Positions 22,844 through 28,034 of a stretch of DNA of 28,034 nucleotides are shown here, piece after piece (position 1 is the stretch's first letter; every line of letters starts with the position of its first letter). This DNA comes from an uncultured Treponema sp. (GTDB lineage Bacteria; Spirochaetota; Spirochaetia; Treponematales; Treponemataceae): positions 1-28,034 of the forward strand of contig CALDWC010000175.1 of assembly GCA_937923945.1 (NCBI GenBank), written 5' to 3'. Both the position numbers and the translations under genes were made by a program. Below the pieces are notes generated by a model. It saw only the letters and a program-made list of their open reading frames with translations. It ran no database searches and was not told the DNA's origin.

Positions 22844-23855
22844 AATGTTTCCTTAGATAACGAGTAAAAAATTTTTCTTCAATGCAGATAATAACCGGTG
22901 AACAAAGATTCGCTCCGATTACGGCGAATGCCGCACCCGCAGGCATCCCGCCCGGACCGCAGATGATAAAAGTAACGGCGGCTAAAATCAAGCCGTACAC
23001 GCTCTTTCCGATTTTCGTATGCGGCACCGTTGGATTTTCTCCAATAATAAAAAAGGCGTAAAAGAAAATTCCGCCGGTACAGAATGCCGCCAGCATATCG
23101 CCTGAAAAAAAACTGCCGTCAATTTGATGCATGCCGAATATCCATACGGAGACGGCATAGCCCGTTAAAAATACAAACGAAATCAGTTTATCGCCGATAT
23201 CGTGGGCACATAAAACCGCCGCCGAAGCAAGCGTCAGCAAGTTATAGCGAAACGCGGGAATTGTTGACACATTGCTTAAAAGCATGTACGCATAGCCTTC
23301 GGGGATTACCACGCCGATATTGCCGAATACATAGTTTAAAATGGAAGTAACGGTCTTGTCGTTTTTAATGAAACCGCTCATTTGCAACGTTGAAAGCATG
23401 TTGCCGTGCGGTTTTATCAATTCGGCTACATTGAGGTTTTGCGGAAAGTACTGGGGAAACGAAAGATATAAAAGAGCTACAGCACATGCAACCGTTGAAA
23501 AAATATTTGAACCAAAACCGCCGAACATCACTTTAATGAAAAAATAAACAGCGGTAACAATACAAAAAAGAGCCACCGAATTATAGCGGAGCGGAATACA
23601 AAATGCAATCAACACCGCTTCGGTAATCATACTGAGATCAAACTGCATTTTTTCCTTATTTATTTTAGTTGCAATAAAATTCGTCAAAAGAATTGCAGCA
23701 CTGCATAGGGCAATATTTAAAAGCAGGGTATATTCTTTTTTGATTAAGAACAGCATAACTTGAATTGCTAAAAGCCCCAGTATAATGCAATGTTTTTTCG
23801 TAAAAGAAATTTGCGAATATTTAAAAGGTGCAAAGGTAAAATTTTGTGTTTTCAT
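22827..23855 (-). CDS. rnfD: RnfD-like membrane protein
   Basis: This 342-residue protein has about nine helices and matches RnfD/NqrB in several places: AFCIPLRYNSV, FIKVMFGGFGSNIFSTVACA (RnfD: FGGLGxNxFNPA), LSFPQYF, ENPTVPHTKIGKSVYGL and GGMPAGAAFAVIGANLCSPVI. In canonical RnfD a periplasmic (S/D)GAT(P)L motif carries covalent FMN. The corresponding stretch here reads PHGNMLSTLQ, so the Gly-Ala pair is gone, though a threonine remains. The usual IGETS is VIPEGYAYM. It overlaps rnfC by ATGA. Family assignment is firm; covalent flavin is doubtful. Confidence 0.8.
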   Translation of the reverse strand: MKTQNFTFAPFKYSQISFTKKHCIILGLLAIQVMLFLIKKEYTLLLNIALCSAAILLTNFIATKINKEKMQFDLSMITEAVLIAFCIPLRYNSVALFCIVTAVYFFIKVMFGGFGSNIFSTVACAVALLYLSFPQYFPQNLNVAELIKPHGNMLSTLQMSGFIKNDKTVTSILNYVFGNIGVVIPEGYAYMLLSNVSTIPAFRYNLLTLASAAVLCAHDIGDKLISFVFLTGYAVSVWIFGMHQIDGSFFSGDMLAAFCTGGIFFYAFFIIGENPTVPHTKIGKSVYGLILAAVTFIICGPGGMPAGAAFAVIGANLCSPVIICIEEKFFTRYLRKHYGTNA

Positions 23856-25111
23856 AAGCCCTTTTCTTCCTTAGTTTTTGCAAGTATGCTTGCAATTGGA
23901 ATACGGGACGCGCAGCATGACGAACAAAGATTGCAGGTAAGGCAAGCGCGTAACTGCATCAAAACGTCATCGGTAAAATCACCCCGTCTAATTTGTGCAA
24001 TCAATAATGCAGGATTTAAGTGCATCGGACAAACGGCAGTGCAGCGTCCGCAATGAGTGCAAGGTAAAACAGAAAACTTTTCCAACTCGCGTGTTGGTAC
24101 AACGGCGATTGATTTTATCATGCGGTTTGTCGGCGTGTCAAAACTTTCACTTGCGACGCCGTTTAAAAAACCGTTAATCACCAATGATGCACGGCTCACC
24201 TGCAGCCCGCCGCATTCTTCGAGAAGGTTCCCGATAACGGTACCAAATCGGACTTTTAAAAGTTGCGGTTTTTTTAAAGCTTTTCCCGAAAATAAAATAT
24301 AAGAACTGATAAACGGTTTATCTTTTACTATCGCTTCATAGACATAGATTGCCGTTGAAGGAAGTACGGTAAATGAAGGTGCTGTATGCCGTTTTGTGAT
24401 ATCATAAAAAGGATAGTTGTTTTTTGCCCATGTAAAAACGACTTCCGTAAAGTCAAAGATTTGGAGAATTTTTTCGGTGAGCTTTTGGGGAAGCTTTTGT
24501 GTTGAAAAAATCTCTACACAGGAACTACCTAAAATGCGGGCGATAATTCCGACGCCTTCAAGTATTTCAAACAAAAAATTTTTTAAAAGTTCATGTTCTA
24601 AACCGCAGGAGAGGTCAAAGTCAAACAGCGCAAACTGCAATCGCTTGATGTTGAGACGAACGGCTTCTTTCAGCGCCGTTGCGAGCGGCGTAAACGGACA
24701 ATCCATCACCAACAAGCCTTTTTCGTCAATAATGTGCAGCAACTCAACGGCGCCGGTATTGCGCCAGGTGTAGTTCGATTCTCGCTTTCCCAGCATATTA
24801 AAGCGACCTTCCAAAAACACCGGCAAACACTGCATCGTTATTCCGAAGTCGGTTTGAATCGTACACGCGTCTGCGACAATTCCGGGAATAGGGGAGCGGA
24901 CATTTGTTGCGTTTTTATCGGTTGCGCGGGCGATAATTTCGCCTTCTTCAACATATTGACCGTAATTAACGACGGGAACGGTTTTAATATTGTTAATCGC
25001 CACCGGAACTAATGCTTTTTTCGGTAAAAAAGCGTTTCCGGCAAACGGTACATTTGTACGCATGACGGAAACCGCTTCGCCGTTTTTTCTAAAATGTATT
25101 ATTTCTTTCAA
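23852..25111 (-). CDS. rnfC: RnfC-like iron-sulfur protein without the usual flavin motif
   Basis: RnfC is the peripheral subunit that exchanges electrons with NADH through FMN and two [4Fe-4S] clusters. This 419-residue protein keeps the N-terminal sandwich domain (VPVAINNIKTVPVVNYGQYV, RSPIPGIVADA) and both cluster motifs: Cys351, 354, 357, 361 (CTHCGRCTAVCP) and Cys390, 393, 396, 400 (CLTCNLCSSCC). The FMN/NADH site, normally GMGGAGFPTHVK, is replaced by GLLVMDCPFTPLATA. NADH oxidation is therefore unlikely, though transfer through the clusters remains possible. The start is TTG, with AGGGA upstream, 11 bases after the previous stop. Confidence 0.85.
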   Translation of the reverse strand: MKEIIHFRKNGEAVSVMRTNVPFAGNAFLPKKALVPVAINNIKTVPVVNYGQYVEEGEIIARATDKNATNVRSPIPGIVADACTIQTDFGITMQCLPVFLEGRFNMLGKRESNYTWRNTGAVELLHIIDEKGLLVMDCPFTPLATALKEAVRLNIKRLQFALFDFDLSCGLEHELLKNFLFEILEGVGIIARILGSSCVEIFSTQKLPQKLTEKILQIFDFTEVVFTWAKNNYPFYDITKRHTAPSFTVLPSTAIYVYEAIVKDKPFISSYILFSGKALKKPQLLKVRFGTVIGNLLEECGGLQVSRASLVINGFLNGVASESFDTPTNRMIKSIAVVPTRELEKFSVLPCTHCGRCTAVCPMHLNPALLIAQIRRGDFTDDVLMQLRACLTCNLCSSCCASRIPIASILAKTKEEKGL

Positions 25112-25122
25112 TTTTTAAATCC

Positions 25123-26637
25123 CTAAAAACTTTTACTCGATGCCGTGAGCAGATCTATTTTCACCTTTCGTTTTCGCTCTTTTTCAGTTTGACCGTATAA
25201 ACCGACACCAATACACACTCCGATGCTCAGTAAAAAAATTACAAGCTGAAACCAATCACGCTCATAGCGTACAGTCTTTTTCATATTTGAAAAATGTGCA
25301 AAGCCTTTTTGTGCCAACATAATTTCATACACGGAATCGTGTAAGGTACTCTCTTTATCAAAAAAAATATGCAGACATTTTTCGATAAAGGCATTATTAA
25401 ATTCCAAAATAACTTCTTGAACTTCGACTATTTTTCCATCTCGTTCAACGAACATATTATAGTGGATTACCGGTTCATGTTCAAGTGCCGGTATTCGATC
25501 AACACGGGTATAATCCAACGCGGCATTTACCCAGCAGTCCCGCACAAAACAATCAAATCCCGCACATTCGGTTTGCGGTTTAGAGCGTTTTACGGCGGTG
25601 AAAAAATTCTCCGCTGAAAATGAAGCCGTGCTGTTTTGCGCCGAAACAAACGACAAGGCGGTCGTTTGTTTCGGCAGGTGATTTTTTAAAATAAACAATC
25701 CGATAAACGAAACTGAAAGCGCGATTATCGCAGTCAAGGTAATAGACAAAAAATGCTCATGGTGAAAAAAACTTTTATATGTGAGATCCGAATCCGATAA
25801 ATGGTCAGCTCCTATTTTAGCTTTTTTTTGGGTGGCAAAATTCAAAGATTTTAAATCCTGCACTAAAGAAGCGGTAATACAAAAACATAAAAAACTCAAA
25901 GCAAAGAGCGTACTGTTTTCGGAACGACTTACAAAGGGAAAGGCGGCGAGCGGTAAAACGCATGCAAAAGTGAAAATGCTTGCAAGTATTTTATTGCGAG
26001 CGATTAATTTCCGTATTTTGGATGTTTGTGAGCAGGAGCTGTAAAGTAAAAAAAAGAGCGCATACAAAATAAGAATTGTTGCAACAACGAAGATAAAATC
26101 TTTGGTAAAAAAAATATTCAGTAAAAAAAACGAAGCGTAAAGAGCAAATAATATTTTTTCACGGCTTAAATAGAGCAGCACAAGAAAAAAAATACCGCAT
26201 ACGCTTACTGAAAAAAAATGATGAAATAACGATTCTTCAACCGCAAAGAACTCGGCGTAATGCGACAAAAAAAGATAGAGCCGTATCGGCATGAGCGGAT
26301 TACGGGAACGCGGTACATACACCGACTGAAATCCGTCATCCGCGTAAAACCAGCGGGCATATTGTTCCGGATCGGTAAAATACGGCGCAGTGAGTTTAGT
26401 GCGTTTTTCAAAACAGATGAGGTACGCGAGACTTTCAGCGGTGACGGAACCGGGAAAACGCTTTTTAAGATGCGAAAAAAAATCCGTAGTTGCGGATCGG
26501 TTATCAATTTTTACTTGGAAAAAACCAGCCGATTGTTGTTCCGGAAGTTGCACGCGCGTGAAAAAAAGCAACAGAACGGCAACGAGCAAAAAACCGAACA
26601 CAAACGGCTTTATAAAATGATTCCGCGTGGGAAACAT
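25123..26637 (-). CDS. Multi-pass membrane protein of unknown function in the rnf-like operon
   Basis: This 504-residue protein matches no family I recognise. One N-terminal helix (about 9-27) is followed by an outer segment of about 110 residues. About eight helices follow, in two groups (FFSVSVCGIFFLVLLYLS to LILYALFFLLYSS; then IFTFACVLPLAAFPFV and ITLTAIIALSVSFIGLFIL). Next is a second outer domain of about 150 residues containing three cysteines (TECAGFDCFVRDC), and a last helix, FQLVIFLLSIGVCIGVGL, before a basic tail. The ATG at 26637 avoids overlap with the preceding gene; a TTG at 26664 in frame is possible. It lies 11 bases before rnfC, so a role with that complex is a fair inference. 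Confidence 0.8.
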   Translation of the reverse strand: MFPTRNHFIKPFVFGFLLVAVLLLFFTRVQLPEQQSAGFFQVKIDNRSATTDFFSHLKKRFPGSVTAESLAYLICFEKRTKLTAPYFTDPEQYARWFYADDGFQSVYVPRSRNPLMPIRLYLFLSHYAEFFAVEESLFHHFFSVSVCGIFFLVLLYLSREKILFALYASFFLLNIFFTKDFIFVVATILILYALFFLLYSSCSQTSKIRKLIARNKILASIFTFACVLPLAAFPFVSRSENSTLFALSFLCFCITASLVQDLKSLNFATQKKAKIGADHLSDSDLTYKSFFHHEHFLSITLTAIIALSVSFIGLFILKNHLPKQTTALSFVSAQNSTASFSAENFFTAVKRSKPQTECAGFDCFVRDCWVNAALDYTRVDRIPALEHEPVIHYNMFVERDGKIVEVQEVILEFNNAFIEKCLHIFFDKESTLHDSVYEIMLAQKGFAHFSNMKKTVRYERDWFQLVIFLLSIGVCIGVGLYGQTEKERKRKVKIDLLTASSKSF

Positions 26638-26645
26638 ATTCCGCT

Positions 26646-27128
26646 TTAAAAAATATGAACGCAAATACAGGTCGTTATCAACCCAATGACTATACCGACG
26701 AAAACTTCCTGCTTGGTATGTCCGTTTACTTCGCGTACCGGTGAAAAAGGGATGTCCATTTTTTCGGCAACCTGTGTTCCGAGCGAGTTTAACGTTTTTG
26801 CCTGTACACCGTTTGAAAGCCGAACACCAACCGCATCGCGTATAACAATTGATGCGAGAAAAAAAGCGATGATAAATGAGTTGCTGTCAAAACCTTCGCT
26901 AAAGCCGATTGCCAGTGAAAGGGCTGAAATAACGGCGCTGTGGCTTGACGGCATTCCGCCTGTTGATCCGAATTTTTCAAAAAAAACTTTTGCTTTTTTT
27001 TCTCCCTGTGTGTTGAGAAAAGCAATAATTGATTTTGCGAGTTGAGAAATAAACCACGCAGAAAAAGCAGACCAAAACACGTAGCTTTTAAAAAGATTCA
27101 TAACCTGCAAAATTATCGTATTCATCAT
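26646..27128 (-). CDS. Divergent PAP2 family membrane protein (DUF212, YuiD-like)
   Basis: This 160-residue inner-membrane protein has four or five helices. It carries the DUF212 motifs FGSTGGMPSSHSA, IVIRDAVGVR and GHTKQEVFVG. These resemble part of the PAP2 phosphatase active site (PSSH and a downstream histidine), so lipid or isoprenoid phosphate dephosphorylation is possible, but activity is not established for the family. The ATG at 27128 was chosen over GTG 27143 because the latter lies upstream of the -10 element. It is the first gene of a six-gene or seven-gene minus-strand unit ending at 21241. Confidence 0.9.
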   Translation of the reverse strand: MMNTIILQVMNLFKSYVFWSAFSAWFISQLAKSIIAFLNTQGEKKAKVFFEKFGSTGGMPSSHSAVISALSLAIGFSEGFDSNSFIIAFFLASIVIRDAVGVRLSNGVQAKTLNSLGTQVAEKMDIPFSPVREVNGHTKQEVFVGIVIGLITTCICVHIF

Positions 27129-27134
27129 GGGCTC

Positions 27135-27163
27135 TATATACACTTTTTTTAGTTATTTTTCAA
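27135..27163 (-). promoter_or_regulatory. Promoter of the rnf-like operon (predicted leaderless first gene)
   Basis: The minus strand shows -35 TTGAAA (27163-27158), a 17-base spacer and -10 TATATA (27140-27135). Only GAGCCC separates the -10 from ATG 27128, so transcription should start at or next to the start codon. No Shine-Dalgarno sequence is present. Confidence 0.6.
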
Positions 27164-27169
27164 GTGGGC

Positions 27170-27213
27170 AAAAAAACGGCAACGCTTACTTTCATACTGT
27201 AAACGCTGCCGTT
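27170..27213 (-). terminator. Intrinsic terminator after the outer-membrane protein gene
   Basis: On the minus strand a 15-bp stem with two G-T pairs (arms 27213-27199 and 27189-27175, beginning AACGGCAGCG) is followed by seven Ts. A smaller hairpin AAAAGCGC/GCGCTTTT (27215-27235) precedes it, giving two hairpins in tandem. Confidence 0.88.
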
Positions 27214-27255
27214 AAAAAGCGCTATCGGCGCTTTTAGCTCATTTTCCGGATTGGC

Positions 27256-27942
27256 TTAAAACTTAAATGCCGGTCCGACTTTAAATGTGAAAGTGTTACA
27301 TACGCCGGAGATACCACGATGATTAGCTGATACTCCGCCACTTCCAATCACATCCTGTAATTCAACGATAACACCGATATGATCCATAAAATAATACTGA
27401 ATGTCGAAGTGGATCGGGAAAGCATAACTGACGTAGATATCTCCAGGTGTACCAAGTTTATCAGTAACTGATCCACCGCCACGCGATGTTTCAACTTCTT
27501 TCACCATCAAGTTTGAAGCAACACTAAACGTAATACCTGCTCCGAAATTGCAGCTGAGCTTATCAATCGGCTTAAAGCTGTAACCGAGAATAAGCGACGG
27601 CTGCCAAAAGTGTAAACCGCCTTTCGCTTTTAGTTCCGTACTATACTTATTTGCAGTTTTGTTGTACCCGACCTTTGCCTTTGCGCTTCCGCCAAACATG
27701 AAATCGGTATTAAACAAAATCATAATATTATGATCGGTAACCACGCCTAAACCTAAACCGACAACAGCTGAAGTCCAACTCAGTTTATTAGGCTTTGTAT
27801 CACCATAACTTTCTACACCACTCACTTTCTGTGAAATAGAAATATTCGAGAGCCCGAGTTTCGGTGTAATAATAAATTCTGTTGCAAAAACTTGCGTACA
27901 GAAAACCGCCAGTGCCAGAAAAACAACTGCATTTTTCTTCAT
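27256..27942 (-). CDS. Probable outer-membrane beta-barrel protein
   Basis: This 228-residue protein has a signal peptide ending at VFATEF (cleavage near residue 21). It then consists of alternating strands, with aromatic girdle residues and a terminal phenylalanine (VGPAFKF), typical of small outer-membrane barrels. Gly-rich strands such as VVGLGLGVVTDHN and LSCNFGAGITFSVA support eight to ten strands. Function cannot be assigned; it may be a porin-like or structural barrel. The start at 27942 was chosen because AAGGAG lies upstream; the longer frame to 27963 begins within a hairpin. The ribosome binding site abuts that hairpin. Confidence 0.82.
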   Translation of the reverse strand: MKKNAVVFLALAVFCTQVFATEFIITPKLGLSNISISQKVSGVESYGDTKPNKLSWTSAVVGLGLGVVTDHNIMILFNTDFMFGGSAKAKVGYNKTANKYSTELKAKGGLHFWQPSLILGYSFKPIDKLSCNFGAGITFSVASNLMVKEVETSRGGGSVTDKLGTPGDIYVSYAFPIHFDIQYYFMDHIGVIVELQDVIGSGGVSANHRGISGVCNTFTFKVGPAFKF

Positions 27943-27949
27943 GCCAAAC

Positions 27950-27974
27950 TCCTTTTCAAGCATTTTCGCTTGAA
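27950..27974 (-). promoter_or_regulatory. Hairpin next to the ribosome binding site of the barrel-protein gene
   Basis: TTCAAGC (27955-27961) and GCTTGAA (27968-27974) form a 7-bp stem with a 6-base loop. The Shine-Dalgarno AAGGAG (27955-27950 on the minus strand) begins at the stem's last pair. The structure could modulate ribosome access or simply protect the 5' end. Confidence 0.45.
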
Positions 27975-28001
27975 CGTTTTTATTTAATCCTGCCTTAAGG
28001 T

Positions 28002-28034
28002 GGGCACTGATTAATTCTCGATTGAATTAATCAG
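28002..28034. repeat. Dispersed palindromic repeat, copy 9 (cut by the window end)
   Basis: GGGCACTGATTAATTC, then CTGATTAATTC (28007-28017) pairing with GAATTAATCAG (28024-28034) across TCGATT. This is the minimal palindromic form in the opposite orientation to the copy at 12780. It lies upstream of the barrel-protein gene and continues past the window. Confidence 0.7.

Noticed and set aside
21241..25111. A full canonical Rnf complex
   Set aside because: rnfB is absent, and the key flavin and membrane Fe-S motifs were not found in the C, D, G, E and A products.

Overview
The window looks like chromosomal DNA from a treponeme, probably one of the moderate-GC host-associated species. This is an inference from gene content and cannot be fixed to species by reading. 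The clues are several lipoproteins with loose spirochaetal lipoboxes, an Opp/Dpp peptide importer, an Rnf-type cluster in the order C-D-G-E-A, GAF/HD-GYP signalling, TraB and BadF-type proteins, and one tRNA-Leu. There is no rRNA, CRISPR array, integrase or transposase gene.

Layout. 1-1920 (minus): queA followed by a yggT gene. 1921-4920 (plus): a highly structured intergenic region, then two lipoprotein genes ending in a strong terminator. 5087-12654 (minus): a peptide importer, with a large binding-lipoprotein gene broken by a frameshift at about 11796, then two permeases and two ATPases. 12655-13344: a long gene-free stretch packed with repeats and palindromes. 13345-15090 (minus): a TPR lipoprotein. 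15227-18840 (plus): an acyl-CoA dehydratase activase, a GAF/HD-GYP protein and a secreted protein. 18867-19098: a bidirectional terminator and tRNA-Leu(GAG) with a near-consensus promoter. 19191-20369 (minus): TraB. 20556-21236 (plus): an exported-protein gene with an amber codon at position 4. 21241-27163 (minus): a tightly packed Rnf-like operon led by a PAP2-related gene and an unknown 504-residue membrane protein. 27170-27942 (minus): an outer-membrane barrel protein.

Two things stand out. First, a dispersed, modular, palindromic repeat family occurs at about twelve intergenic sites. Its ends read GGAAACGCTGATTAA; some copies carry a built-in intrinsic terminator, and three begin at or inside the stop codon of a gene. 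Second, the Rnf-like operon keeps the Rnf gene order and the eight cluster cysteines of RnfC. It appears to have lost the RnfC flavin motif, the RnfD/RnfG flavinylation motifs and the membrane Fe-S cysteines of RnfA/RnfE, and no rnfB is present. It may be a repurposed Rnf derivative.

Three good sigma70-like promoters lie so close to the start codons of queA, the PAP2-related gene and the GAF/HD-GYP gene that leaderless or nearly leaderless mRNAs are predicted.
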